From positions 1,612,001 to 1,676,000 of the forward strand of contig NZ_JBGEDP010000001.1 of the NCBI RefSeq assembly GCF_041206865.1: DNA of 64,000 bases, read 5' to 3'. This DNA is from Mycobacterium sp. HUMS_12744610 (lineage in GTDB: Bacteria > Actinomycetota > Actinomycetes > Mycobacteriales > Mycobacteriaceae). Below are positions 35,623 to 44,398 of this stretch, piece after piece; within the stretch, counting starts at the first letter, position 1; each line of letters starts with the position of its first letter. The notes below the pieces were generated by a model. It saw only the letters and a program-made list of their open reading frames with translations. It was not told the origin of the DNA and searched no databases. A program made the translations under genes and the position numbers.

Positions 35623-37151
35623 GATCCGACGCCCTTCGATGCGGCCGCCTCCGCGGGTGGTGGCCCGGGGGGCGGCGGGACCGGCGCCTGCGGCGCCTGC
35701 ACTCCGATGGGCGGCAACACCGGGTATTCGTCGTAGGCGTTCGGCGGGCCTGGCGGGGTCTGCACCCCCGGCGGTGGCGGTGCGACGTCCGGACCGCCCA
35801 TCAGTTCGGCCAGCGACCCCGCGGTCAACAGGCCCGCCGTGATCGGCCCGACCTTGGTGCCCTGCATGCCCGGCGCGACAACCCAGCCGGGCTGGGTGTT
35901 GCGATGCGACAACGGGGTGTCGGGCACCCAGATCCCGGGCACGGTGGTGTCCTTGTAGCCGTCGGGCGGTTGCAGCCGGGCCTCGGAGTAGGCGACCTCC
36001 TTGGGAAGGGTCTCGGCGGTGCTGAACGGGTTCAGCCCGAACGGCGGGTAGTTGAACTTGATCGCGTCGAGAACCGGCGCCAGGTACTGCGCGCACAATT
36101 CGGCGGAATCCTGATACCCCAGCCGGCTGCCGGCCTGAATCATGCTGCAGATGAACTGCATCGGGTTCGCGAAATTCGGGATCGCCGGGATGGACATGAC
36201 GGCGCCATGCGACGGATGGTAGATCTGGCTGAGATTGGTCTCCAGCGTCGGCAGGACGTGCAGGGCGGTCTCCAGACCGTTCAGCGGATCGGGCTGAACC
36301 AGTGCGGTGGTCAGGTCGGCGAGGTTGCCGACGTCGTGTGCGATCACCTCGCGGTTTTTGGCCAGGAACGGTCGCAGGGTGGGCAGCAGTCTGTCGAAAT
36401 GCCTTATCGCACTGGTGAGTTCGGAGTCGGACCTGGTCAACCTGTCGGTGAACCCGGCCAGGTTGTTGTTCAGCGCGACGAGCTGCTGGTCGTCTTTGTG
36501 CAGCGCGTCGACGAACAACGCCAGGCTGTGCACCACCGCGAAGAAGTCGCCGCGGCCCTCGTTCAGGGCGGTCAACGCGCGCGACAGGCTGTTCAGCGTG
36601 GTGTTGATCTGGGTGCCCTTGCCGGCCAGCCCGTCGGCGAACGATTCGATGACCTCACCGAACGGGCCCGTGGGCTGCTCGGGGGTGGGGCCGAGCTTGG
36701 AGATGATGTGGGCGACGCTGTCGCGCAGCTGATCCCACTCCGTCGGCACCTGCGTGCGCTCGAGCGGGATCACCGCGTGGTCGGCCAGCACCGCACCCCC
36801 TTCGTAGGGCGGCTCGAGCTGAATACTGCGTGACGCCACCAACGTGGGATTGACGATCACCGCGGAGGCGTTGGCGGGCACCTTGTACTTGTTGGCGTAG
36901 TGGAACGTCACCCTCATCTTGTCGCCGGCCGGCTCGATCCTGTCGATCGAACCGACGCGAACGCCCATGATCTCGACTTTGTCCCCGGGATAGAGCGCGT
37001 TCGCCTCCGCGAAGTACGCCACCACGGTGTTGGTGGTCGATTTCTGGTAGAGCTGCCAGCCGAGGAAGCCGGCCACCAGCGCCAGCACCACCACGGCCGA
37101 CCCGATGACCGTGCGGCGCCGCAATTTGTGAATGCTCAACACGGACTTCAA
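35619..37151 (-). CDS. mceD: Mce-family lipid-transport protein MceD
   Basis: I chose TTG 37151, which overlaps the mceC stop as TTGA and follows GGGAGG at a good distance. GTG 37142 would be the next choice. There are 510 residues: one membrane anchor (about 16-36, VIGSAVVVLALVAGFLGW), the Mce domain (YFAEANALYPGDKVEIMGVRVG near 48, residues to about 130), a long helical part, and a Pro-rich tail (VAPPPPGVQTPPGPP and PVPPPPGPPPAEAA). A much earlier ATG in the same frame lies inside mceC and is not used. It is one subunit of the predicted hetero-hexamer. Confidence 0.92.
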   Translation of the reverse strand: MKSVLSIHKLRRRTVIGSAVVVLALVAGFLGWQLYQKSTTNTVVAYFAEANALYPGDKVEIMGVRVGSIDRIEPAGDKMRVTFHYANKYKVPANASAVIVNPTLVASRSIQLEPPYEGGAVLADHAVIPLERTQVPTEWDQLRDSVAHIISKLGPTPEQPTGPFGEVIESFADGLAGKGTQINTTLNSLSRALTALNEGRGDFFAVVHSLALFVDALHKDDQQLVALNNNLAGFTDRLTRSDSELTSAIRHFDRLLPTLRPFLAKNREVIAHDVGNLADLTTALVQPDPLNGLETALHVLPTLETNLSQIYHPSHGAVMSIPAIPNFANPMQFICSMIQAGSRLGYQDSAELCAQYLAPVLDAIKFNYPPFGLNPFSTAETLPKEVAYSEARLQPPDGYKDTTVPGIWVPDTPLSHRNTQPGWVVAPGMQGTKVGPITAGLLTAGSLAELMGGPDVAPPPPGVQTPPGPPNAYDEYPVLPPIGVQAPQAPVPPPPGPPPAEAAASKGVGS

Positions 37152-38602
37152 TTCCGGCCACCTCCCGTCCCATCCGTCGCGATGGCCGGGGCCGGCGCCA
37201 ACGGCTCGGTGCGCGCGCCGGGCGGCGCCTGAGTCGGAAGCGGCACCGGCGTGCCCGGGACGTCCGGCGGCGGCTCGCCCGGTCGCCCGGCGATTCCGAT
37301 CCCCGGTGTCGGCGACAAGCCCGCCGGGTTCGGTGGCGACGTCTGCACGTCCAGCGGCGCCGGGAAACTGCCGCCGAACGGGCCGGCGTCCACCCCGGCG
37401 CACGGAAGAGGGTTCCACGGCCGTGGCAGCGCGTCGTGCGCCGGCGTGTACGAACACGCCGATCCCGGTGGCACGGCGGGGCCGGGATGCTCCGGGGTCC
37501 CCTCGGACACCGCCGGTGCGGGCGGGGGCGCGCCGTTGGGGAACCGGGTGCCGTTGGGGTCGGGCCAGCGGAAGGCCGGCAGGCCGGCGCTGCGCCAGAA
37601 GTCCTCCGGGTCGATGCCACGCTTCTTGAAGGCGGCGTCGACGAACGGCTGCAACATCCAGTACGGCAGCAGATTGGACAGGACGATCTTGAAGTACGGT
37701 CCCGAGGCGACGGACTCTCCCAGCGATGCCGCGAATTGGCTCACGTATGTGAGGGTTTGAGCGAGGTCTTCTTTGCGTGCCACCAGCACATCACTGAGGG
37801 TGCGCAACTGTTCGAGGACCGGATTCAGGCTCGGGTTGTCGTTGATGAACCCCTGAACCTGGGACGAGAACGCGGAGATGTTGCCCAGCAGGGCGTCGAT
37901 GGCTCGTCCGCGCGCGTTGAACGCGACCAGCAGCGTCTTCGCGTTGACCAGCAACCTGTCGATCTGTTCGCTGCGGTCACCCAGGACGCCGGCCACCTTG
38001 TTGGCCTGGGCGAGCAGGTGTTTGATCTGTTCGTCGCGTTGACCGATGGTGTCGGAGAATCTGGCCAAACCGTCGAGCGCGGCACTCAGATGGGGATAGG
38101 TCTCATCGACGGTCTGCGACAGGGTGTTCAGCGAAAGCTTGATGGTGTCGATGTCCCAGCCGGTGGCGGCCTTGGTGGCGTCGGAGAACGCATCGTAGAG
38201 CTGATAGGGCGTCGTGCTCTGGGCCAGCGGCAACACGCCGCCGGGCCGCAACATCCGGTTGCCCCGCGGCTCGATCTCGAGCACCTTCTTCCCCAGGATG
38301 GTGTCGGTCTTGATCGCCAGCCGGCTCTCGGTGCCGATCGTGTTGCCGCCGATGGAGAACTTGATCTTGACGTGATTGCCGTCGATCGCAAGTGCCTGCA
38401 CCGTACCGACGTTCACCCCGGAGATGCGCACCTTGTCATTGGTGTTCAGCTGTCCGGTGTTGGCGAACTGCCCGTAGTAGCTGGGAGTGGCGAACACCAT
38501 CGGGACACTGGTGAAGCTTTGGCCGACGGCGACGACGAGCGCCAGCACGGTGATGCCCATCAGCCCGGTGCGGCCGCGGTTGAACTCGGTCAGCGTTCTC
38601 AT
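37148..38602 (-). CDS. mceC: Mce-family lipid-transport protein MceC
   Basis: The ATG at 38602 overlaps the mceB stop (ATGA) and gives 484 residues. The anchor is at about 10-30 (GLMGITVLALVVAVGQSF). The Mce domain follows, with NTNDKVRISGVNVGTVQALA near 55, then helices with DRSEQIDRLLVNAKTLL. The C-terminal 110 residues are Pro/Gly-rich and of low complexity, as in other mycobacterial MceC proteins. The start was chosen over an in-frame ATG 78 bases upstream, because only this one places the anchor next to the N-terminus. Confidence 0.92.
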   Translation of the reverse strand: MRTLTEFNRGRTGLMGITVLALVVAVGQSFTSVPMVFATPSYYGQFANTGQLNTNDKVRISGVNVGTVQALAIDGNHVKIKFSIGGNTIGTESRLAIKTDTILGKKVLEIEPRGNRMLRPGGVLPLAQSTTPYQLYDAFSDATKAATGWDIDTIKLSLNTLSQTVDETYPHLSAALDGLARFSDTIGQRDEQIKHLLAQANKVAGVLGDRSEQIDRLLVNAKTLLVAFNARGRAIDALLGNISAFSSQVQGFINDNPSLNPVLEQLRTLSDVLVARKEDLAQTLTYVSQFAASLGESVASGPYFKIVLSNLLPYWMLQPFVDAAFKKRGIDPEDFWRSAGLPAFRWPDPNGTRFPNGAPPPAPAVSEGTPEHPGPAVPPGSACSYTPAHDALPRPWNPLPCAGVDAGPFGGSFPAPLDVQTSPPNPAGLSPTPGIGIAGRPGEPPPDVPGTPVPLPTQAPPGARTEPLAPAPAIATDGTGGGRN

Positions 38603-39639
38603 TGCGGGGTGCACCTGCCCGTAGGCTGCTGCCAGATCCTGACCGTGCGGACCGGGCCGCCGGGCTGCAGTCCGTTCCACTTGATCGTGAGGTCACACAG
38701 GTAGAAGTTGACCCAGTCTCCGTAGAGGCCGATGCTGCGCCCGATCAGGTTGAGCGCGGTCGGCATCTTGTGGATCAGATCGTTCAGTTGATCCTTCTGG
38801 TCGATCAGCGGCTGCTGGAACGCCTGCAGGTAGTTGATCTCCTTGTGCAGCAGGGCGCGGTTGTCCGCCAGCAGGTCGGACACCGTCCCGGCGGCATTGC
38901 TCAGTTGCGCGGTGCCCTCGGCCAGCGGGTCGGCGTGGTTTTTCAGCCCGGTGATCAACCTCTCGAAGTTTTCGACGGTCTGGTCGAACTCCTTGCGATG
39001 CCGAACCGTGGTGTCCAGCACGATGTTCAGGTTCTTGACCACATCGCCGATCGCCTGGTCGCGCTCGGCGATGTGCGCGGTAACCTGCGCGGTCTGGTCG
39101 AGGATGTCGTTGATGGTGCCGCCCTGGCCCTGGAACACGGTGATGATGGCCGACGCGATGGTGTTGACCTTTTCCGGATCGAGCGCCCGGAAGAGCGGCT
39201 TGAAACCACCGATCAGGCTGTCGAGATCCACGGCCGGTGTCGTGCGCGAGAGCGGGATGAAACCGCCCGGCGGCAGGATCCGGTCGACCCCCTCGCCGGC
39301 ACCGCGTTTGAGCTCCACGTAGCGGTTGCCGATCAGGTCGAGGTAGCGGATCTGCGCGGTCGTCGACTGGTAGAGCGGTATCGAGCGGTCGACGTCGAAA
39401 TCCACCAGTACCCGCGTGCCGCCTTCGATCAGCCGGACGTTCTTGACCTTGCCGACCTCCACCCCGGAGGCGCGGACGAACTGCCCGTCGCGCAACCCGG
39501 TGGCGTTGCTGAACTCGGCGGAATAGCTGTTGGTGCGGTTGAAGCGCATCTGACCGAAGACCAGGACGATCGCCACGGTGATCAGCAGCAGCACCAACGC
39601 GATGCTGCCTAGCTTGATTGCGCTGCCGGTGATTTTCAT
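38599..39639 (-). CDS. mceB: Mce-family lipid-transport protein MceB
   Basis: ATG 39639 overlaps the mceA stop (ATGA). With 346 residues it is the usual length for MceB, which lacks the Pro-rich tail of C, D and F. The anchor is at about 8-28 (LGSIALVLLLITVAIVLVFG). The Mce domain has ATGLRDGQFVRASGVEVGKV near 47 and IRYLDLIGNRYVELKRG near 99. The helical region carries regular heptads. Two Cys at the end (NFYLCDL, PTGRCTPQ) could form a disulfide in the periplasm. Confidence 0.93.
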   Translation of the reverse strand: MKITGSAIKLGSIALVLLLITVAIVLVFGQMRFNRTNSYSAEFSNATGLRDGQFVRASGVEVGKVKNVRLIEGGTRVLVDFDVDRSIPLYQSTTAQIRYLDLIGNRYVELKRGAGEGVDRILPPGGFIPLSRTTPAVDLDSLIGGFKPLFRALDPEKVNTIASAIITVFQGQGGTINDILDQTAQVTAHIAERDQAIGDVVKNLNIVLDTTVRHRKEFDQTVENFERLITGLKNHADPLAEGTAQLSNAAGTVSDLLADNRALLHKEINYLQAFQQPLIDQKDQLNDLIHKMPTALNLIGRSIGLYGDWVNFYLCDLTIKWNGLQPGGPVRTVRIWQQPTGRCTPQ

Positions 39640-40943
39640 GGGTTGATCGTGTTGTCCCCGACCTGACGACCCCACACGTACTCGATTGCGTACGGAGAGC
39701 CGGTGTCCACGTGGTTGTAAGGGGCGATGCTGGCGCCGGTGTCCACCACCAGGGACGGGGCGGGCCACAGATCACGGGTGACGGGTTGCCAGCACCCGGG
39801 CGCGCCGCCCGGCCCGCCATGGGCGTTCACGCGCGGCAGATTGTCCGGATAGACATAGGGATTCGGCGCCCCGCCGACCAGCCCGGCCAATCCCAAGAGC
39901 CCCATCGTGGCTACGCTGCCGGCCAGTCCCGGGAGGGTCAGAATGCCGCCCAGGCCCGACGTCAGCTCGGTCATGGTTCTCAGCGCGTAACCGTTGCCGC
40001 CGCCCACCGTCGCATAGGCAGCGGGTTCGGCCTCGTTGTACTCGCGGACGGTGCAGAAGATTTCGGGACTGTAGGTGTCGAGCAGCTGTGCGGTGGGCAC
40101 CAGATCGCCGATGCCCCGCTGCAGGTAGGGCCCGCCGCGGGCGAAGATGTCTGCGCCGGTGTCGCCCAACCCGGCCGCGGCCAGCAGGGCGGCGTCCAGG
40201 TCGGCCTCCTGCCGGTGCAGCGTGTGCGCCGTGACCACCGCATGGTCGAGGGCGTCGAACAGATCCGGTGCGGCGGTGGCGTAGGTGTCACCCAGGTCGG
40301 CCAGCCGCGCGATGTCGTGCCGGATCTGGGGCATCTGCGGATTGAGGTCGTCGAGGATGGCGTTGCCGTTGACGATCGACTGGCCGAACTTGTCGCCCAG
40401 CCCGCTCAACGCCTCCGCGGCCGCGGCCAGCGTCAGGTTCAGCTTGACCGGGTCGACCTTCTCGGCGATCGAGGTGAGTGTCTCGAACAACGTGTTGAAC
40501 TCCGTTGTCACCGACCTGGCGTCGATGACCTGGCTCGGGGTGATCCGTTGCGGCGTAGGGTGTTTAGGCGACGTCAGCGACACGTACTTGTTGCCGAACA
40601 CCGTGGTCCCGGTGATGTTGGCGTCGACATTGGCAGGAATCAGCGGGATGTACTCGGGCTTCACGTTCAAGATGAGCTTGGCTGCGGGCCTGCCGTCACG
40701 CTCGATCTCGGAAATGCTGGCCACCCGGCCGATCTCCACACCGTTGTAGGTGACTTTCGACCCCGGGTCCAGCACCAGACCCGCGCGGGCGGACAGCATC
40801 GTCAGAGGCGTCTTCGGCGTCAGCTGGCCCCGAAACTGCAACCACACGAACGCCAAGACCAGCGCGGCGACCAACAAGAAGACCACGGCCGCCGTCTTGT
40901 ACGGCGGGATGCGTTGCTGGTTCTCCTGCACCGGTCTGGTCAT
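39636..40943 (-). CDS. mceA: Mce-family lipid-transport protein MceA (Mce1A/Mce2A-like)
   Basis: The ATG at 40943 lies five bases after the yrbEB stop. The 435 residues have an anchor at about 16-36, the Mce domain (TMLSARAGLVLDPGSKVTYN, GVEIGRVASIS) and the ending APYNHVDTGSPYAIEYVWG followed by RQVGDNTINP. These segments are nearly those I recall for Mce1A, so this operon belongs to the Mce1/Mce2 branch. Mce1 imports fatty and mycolic acids, Mce4 cholesterol. The cargo of this copy is unknown, and its number within the species cannot be set from the sequence. Confidence 0.93.
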   Translation of the reverse strand: MTRPVQENQQRIPPYKTAAVVFLLVAALVLAFVWLQFRGQLTPKTPLTMLSARAGLVLDPGSKVTYNGVEIGRVASISEIERDGRPAAKLILNVKPEYIPLIPANVDANITGTTVFGNKYVSLTSPKHPTPQRITPSQVIDARSVTTEFNTLFETLTSIAEKVDPVKLNLTLAAAAEALSGLGDKFGQSIVNGNAILDDLNPQMPQIRHDIARLADLGDTYATAAPDLFDALDHAVVTAHTLHRQEADLDAALLAAAGLGDTGADIFARGGPYLQRGIGDLVPTAQLLDTYSPEIFCTVREYNEAEPAAYATVGGGNGYALRTMTELTSGLGGILTLPGLAGSVATMGLLGLAGLVGGAPNPYVYPDNLPRVNAHGGPGGAPGCWQPVTRDLWPAPSLVVDTGASIAPYNHVDTGSPYAIEYVWGRQVGDNTINP

Positions 40944-40948
40944 GGCGG

Positions 40949-41827
40949 CTACACGGTGAGCGCAAAGTTCGGGTTCTTGCCGTAGACCGCCATCGCGGTC
41001 AGCACCACCACCACGACGACGGTGACCAGCGACAGCCGCATCGACCGGCCGACGGCCTCGCCGACGCCGACCGGTCCGCCGCTGGCGTTGTAGCCGTAGT
41101 AGCAGTGGGTGGTCATCACGATCACCGCGATGACGATCACCTCCAGGAAGGACCAGCCCACGTCATTGAGGCGCAGGAACGTGTGGAAGTAGTGGTCGTA
41201 CGTGCCGGCGGACTGCCCGTAGAGGAACACCGTGGTGGCTTGCTGGGACAGGAAGGCCATGGTGATTCCCAGCGCGAACAGCGGGGCGATGACGACCAGG
41301 CTCGCCACCACCCGGGTGGAGGCCAGGAAGGCGATCGACCTGATGCTCATCACCTCCAGCGCGTCGATCTCCTCGCTGATGCGCATGGCGCCCAGTTCGG
41401 CGGTGGCGCCGGCGCCGACGGTGGCGGCCAGCGCGTGACCGGCGGCCACCGGCGCCACGAACCGCACATTGACCATCGCGGCCACGAAGCCGGTGAACGC
41501 CTCGACGCCGATGTTGCCCAGCGAGGCGTAGCCCTGGATGGCGACCAGGGAGCCCGTGGCCAGGGTGATGAAGCTGACGATGGCGACGGTGCCGCCCACC
41601 ACGGCCATCGCCCCCGTCCCCATCCCGACCTGGGCAACCATCCGCAGCGTCTCTTTGTGGTAGCGGCGCACCGCGAAGGGGATCAGCCCGACCGCGGTCA
41701 GCGTGAACCAGACCATCTGCCCGATCTCGACCAGTAGCCGAACCGGGGCGTCCCGGTATCTCCTGAGGGTCGTGGCCGCCCGTGGGAAGCGGACACGCAG
41801 TGCGGCGGTCGCCGTAGCCGTGGTCAC
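40949..41827 (-). CDS. yrbEB: YrbE permease subunit B of the mce operon
   Basis: MlaE-type permease of an ABC-like lipid importer. GTG 41827 begins two bases after the yrbEA stop; TTG 41857 is an in-frame alternative that would overlap yrbEA by 29 bases. The 292 residues have about six hydrophobic segments (near 45, 75-100, 120, 160, 190-215, 265-285). The cytoplasmic coupling loop reads GATAELGAMRISEEIDALEVM near 140-160 and is the site that docks the MceG ATPase. Start choice affects only the N-terminus. Confidence 0.92.
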   Translation of the reverse strand: MTTATATAALRVRFPRAATTLRRYRDAPVRLLVEIGQMVWFTLTAVGLIPFAVRRYHKETLRMVAQVGMGTGAMAVVGGTVAIVSFITLATGSLVAIQGYASLGNIGVEAFTGFVAAMVNVRFVAPVAAGHALAATVGAGATAELGAMRISEEIDALEVMSIRSIAFLASTRVVASLVVIAPLFALGITMAFLSQQATTVFLYGQSAGTYDHYFHTFLRLNDVGWSFLEVIVIAVIVMTTHCYYGYNASGGPVGVGEAVGRSMRLSLVTVVVVVVLTAMAVYGKNPNFALTV

Positions 41828-41828
41828 C

Positions 41829-42623
41829 TCAGCGCCCCGTTCCGAAGCGGACACCAATCGTGGTCAGCACGACGTTGACCGCGAACAGCGCGATGAAGCA
41901 CAGCACCACCGTCTCGTTGACGGCGGTGCCGAGACCTTTGGACCCGCCGCGCACGATCAGGCCGCGGTAGCAGCCGACCAGGCCGGCGATCAGGCCGAAC
42001 GTCGCGGCCTTGACCATCGCGATGACGACCTCGGGCAGGCCGGTGATCGCGGTCAACGTGGACAGGTAGGCACCGCTCGAGACGTTCTGCAGATACACGC
42101 TGAACAGGTAGCCGCCGACCAGGCCGACGGCGACCACGAGGCCGTTGAGCAGCACCGCGACCACGGTCGAGGCGACGACGCGGGGCACCACCATGCGGTG
42201 GATGGGGTCGATGCCGAGCACCTCGAGCGCGTCGATCTCCTCGCGGATGGTGCGGGCGCCGAGGTCGGCGCAGATGGCGGTGGACCCGGCGCCGGCGACC
42301 ACCAGCACCGTCACGATCGGGCCGAGCTGGGTGACCGCGCCCAGCGCGGCACCGGCCCCGGAGACGTCGGCGGCGCCGATCTCGGTCAGCAGGATGTTGA
42401 TGACGTAGATGAGCAGCACGGTTTCCGGGATGGACACCGCGATGGTGGGCAGCAGGGACACCCGCATGATGAACCAGCCGTTGAGGATGAATTCGCGCCA
42501 TTCGAACGGCTTCATCAGGGCCTTGCCGGTCAGCACGCACATGCGGAAGAACCCGCCGACCACTTCCGTTCCCGGCCGGATCTGGGTGCCGAGCTTGCCG
42601 GCGAACGTGGTCGAAGTGGTCAT
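41829..42623 (-). CDS. yrbEA: YrbE permease subunit A of the mce operon
   Basis: First gene of the operon. The 264-residue MlaE-family permease has about five membrane segments and the docking loop DLGARTIREEIDALEVLGID near 120-140. YrbEA and YrbEB form the inner-membrane dimer on which the Mce hexamer stands. Translation of the whole operon is tightly coupled: every junction from here to mceF is either overlapping or within five bases. The leader of about 165 bases starts at the operator-bearing promoter at 42794-42823. Confidence 0.93.
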   Translation of the reverse strand: MTTSTTFAGKLGTQIRPGTEVVGGFFRMCVLTGKALMKPFEWREFILNGWFIMRVSLLPTIAVSIPETVLLIYVINILLTEIGAADVSGAGAALGAVTQLGPIVTVLVVAGAGSTAICADLGARTIREEIDALEVLGIDPIHRMVVPRVVASTVVAVLLNGLVVAVGLVGGYLFSVYLQNVSSGAYLSTLTAITGLPEVVIAMVKAATFGLIAGLVGCYRGLIVRGGSKGLGTAVNETVVLCFIALFAVNVVLTTIGVRFGTGR

Positions 42624-42793
42624 CGGCGCGGCCCCCGGCCTACGTGGTGCGCGAGCTCGCCCACGCCGGGATAGCTCGTCGAAAGGGTTTGGCAGAAAAG
42701 GTTTTTCGCAGCTGTAGGCGCGTGCCGCGTCGGGCCGGCAGCGTCGGCCTGCGCCGTCCGGTTCGGTGTCGTCCGCGTGTGCACCACGCTGCC

Positions 42794-42823
42794 ACTATGG
42801 CATCCGACCGTACGGTCAGTCAA
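42794..42823 (-). promoter_or_regulatory. Promoter of the mce operon with an operator in its spacer
   Basis: Leftward TTGACT (42823-42818) and CATAGT (42799-42794) stand 18 bases apart. The perfect palindrome GACCGTACGGTC (42806-42817) lies in the spacer directly next to the -35 box. It shares the ACCGTACG half-site with the sites at 32779 and 43730, with four fewer central bases. The rest of 42624-43034 holds no gene. Confidence 0.75.
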
Positions 42824-43034
42824 CGAAATGGCCTCGCTGAGGCCCCGTGGCCTTGTCGGCAGGAGCCATTTGCGCCCGCTCGATGTTTCGGTTGCCCTCG
42901 GGAGCGGATATTCCCGACTAGAAGCCGACCCGTCGTACAGTCGAGCTTTCCGCCGGCCGCGCGAGCGCCCGGCGTGTCACGTGGGCCGGAGCGGGGGGAT
43001 TCCTTCCTGCCCAACGCATTCCAGCGCTAGGTGG

Positions 43035-43706
43035 TCAACCCGTCGTACCCGCCGCCGCGGCGAGGGAGTCGCGCACCACCGAGACCACGTCGGCCGAAGG
43101 GCTCGCCCATCTGCCGAGTCCCAGGCGGTCGAGTAGCAGTCCGCCCAGGAACACGTCGGCGAAGGCGGCCCCGACCTGTTCGGGTGTGCGGGAGTCGGCG
43201 GGATCGAACCACACCCACATCCACTCCAGCGACCCCCACAGCTGCAGTGCCGCCAGTTCGACGTCCACGCTGCGGAAAACACCGCTGTCCACTCCGTTGC
43301 GAATCTCGCTCACGGTGAGTGCGAGCAGATCTCGGCGCAGTTCACGCACGTGTTGCATCGCCGGGTCGTCGGACAGCTGGAGTACCTCGCGCTGGCTTGC
43401 CACCGTCGCGTCACGAGCGGTGACCTGCAGCAGCGCGGACGTGAAAATGATTGCGGCGATGCGTTCGTGAGGGGCCCCCACGTGATCCCAGACCGTCCGC
43501 AGCGCATCGAGCTGGCGGGCCAGATGTGTCTCTTCCAGCTCCCGCAGCATCTGGGCTTTGGTCCCGAAGTGATGAACGATGGTGCCTTTGGACATGCCGA
43601 GCTCATCGGCGATGTCGCCGATGTTTGTCTTGTCGTAGCCGCGTTCGGCGACATAGCGGACGAACGCGTCGAGGATCTCGCTACGTCGGCCGGGGGATCT
43701 GGGCAT
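43035..43706 (-). CDS. TetR-family repressor, probable regulator of the mce operon
   Basis: A 223-residue TetR protein. The HTH is at about 8-54 (RSEILDAFVRYVAERGYDKT, then GMSKGTIVHHFGTKAQML), and the ligand domain is helical with Trp-rich LWGSLEWMWVWFDP near 165. It lies 412 bases before the mce operon in the same direction. An inverted repeat of the same type as those before mce and the triple-Phd gene sits 24-39 bases before its start, as expected for self-repression. The ligand is probably a lipid or acyl-CoA imported by the Mce system; that is inference. Confidence 0.9.
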   Translation of the reverse strand: MPRSPGRRSEILDAFVRYVAERGYDKTNIGDIADELGMSKGTIVHHFGTKAQMLRELEETHLARQLDALRTVWDHVGAPHERIAAIIFTSALLQVTARDATVASQREVLQLSDDPAMQHVRELRRDLLALTVSEIRNGVDSGVFRSVDVELAALQLWGSLEWMWVWFDPADSRTPEQVGAAFADVFLGGLLLDRLGLGRWASPSADVVSVVRDSLAAAAGTTG

Positions 43707-43729
43707 CTTCCAACCCTTCGGCGTCGACT

Positions 43730-43745
43730 AACCGTACGAACGGTC
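43730..43745 (-). promoter_or_regulatory. Operator in the tetR promoter
   Basis: ACCGT-ACGA-ACGGT (43731-43744) has perfect arms. Read leftward it lies between TTATGG (43752-43747) and TAGTCG (43729-43724), a weak promoter with 17-base spacing. The 14-base core equals that at 32781-32794 except for two central bases. The leader is only about 18 bases long. The remaining bases to 43866 hold nothing else recognisable. Confidence 0.68.
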
Positions 43746-43866
43746 TACCATAACCTCCGGTGTGTGAATATCCCCCGTCGGGTGTGTCGGCCGTGCGGAT
43801 CGCCTCTGTGGCGATCAGTCGCCGGAACGCGCGCGAGGGGCGACCGGTTTGGGGCCGTCCGGCGGT

Positions 43867-44175
43867 TCAACGGAGCCCGTAACCATTGCGCCGATCCGGT
43901 GCGGTCACGACGTACATGTGCGCGCCGTCGGCGCAGGTGATCTCACCGGCGGTGTAGACCGTCATGAGTTCTTTCCCGTCGCCGTCGGCAACGCACACAT
44001 ACGTGTCGGTCTCGGCGTCGTAGTCGAAGCTGTTCCACGCCAGGACGAACGCCAGGCAGTTGCCGTCGCGGTCGGCGACGACGAGCTTGTGCGCACCGGA
44101 CTCCTTCAACAAGTCGGCATCCCGCGTGCGCTGCTGAGGGACCTGGGTGGTGTGGACCGTTACGCCGTTCGCCAT
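43867..44175 (-). CDS. Small conserved-looking hypothetical protein, 102 residues
   Basis: The ATG at 44175 follows AAGGAG at seven bases. The protein is soluble, acidic and beta-rich in appearance (LVVADRDGNCLAFVLAWNSF, TYVCVADGDGKELMTVYTAG), with three Cys and no signal peptide. I do not recognise a family. It is divergent from the thiolase operon and lies between it and the tetR/mce unit, at the right-hand boundary of the accessory block. A frame extending upstream to 44604 overlaps the thiolase gene and is not used. Confidence 0.65.
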   Translation of the reverse strand: MANGVTVHTTQVPQQRTRDADLLKESGAHKLVVADRDGNCLAFVLAWNSFDYDAETDTYVCVADGDGKELMTVYTAGEITCADGAHMYVVTAPDRRNGYGLR

Positions 44176-44398
44176 CTCTGCACTCCTTAGCGAGGAGATC
44201 TCCTCGGGTCCGGGCGCTCCAGTCCGGACCTGGCAGCGATTGTCTCCCCCCGGCACCACCCCAGACCAGGGCATAACGACCCTCCGCGCGGGGTCGTAAG
44301 TCGCCGACCACCCCCGCCGCCCGCCCTCCCAACGCGTTGGTTGACAATCGACGCCAGACCACTTCGTCCGAAGTCCCAGCGTCAAAGGAGACACAACC

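Noticed and set aside
32903..42623. Assignment of the mce operon to mce3 because a TetR gene is near
   Set aside because: MceA and MceF sequence endings are of the Mce1/Mce2 type, and the adjacent TetR is single-domain, unlike Mce3R.
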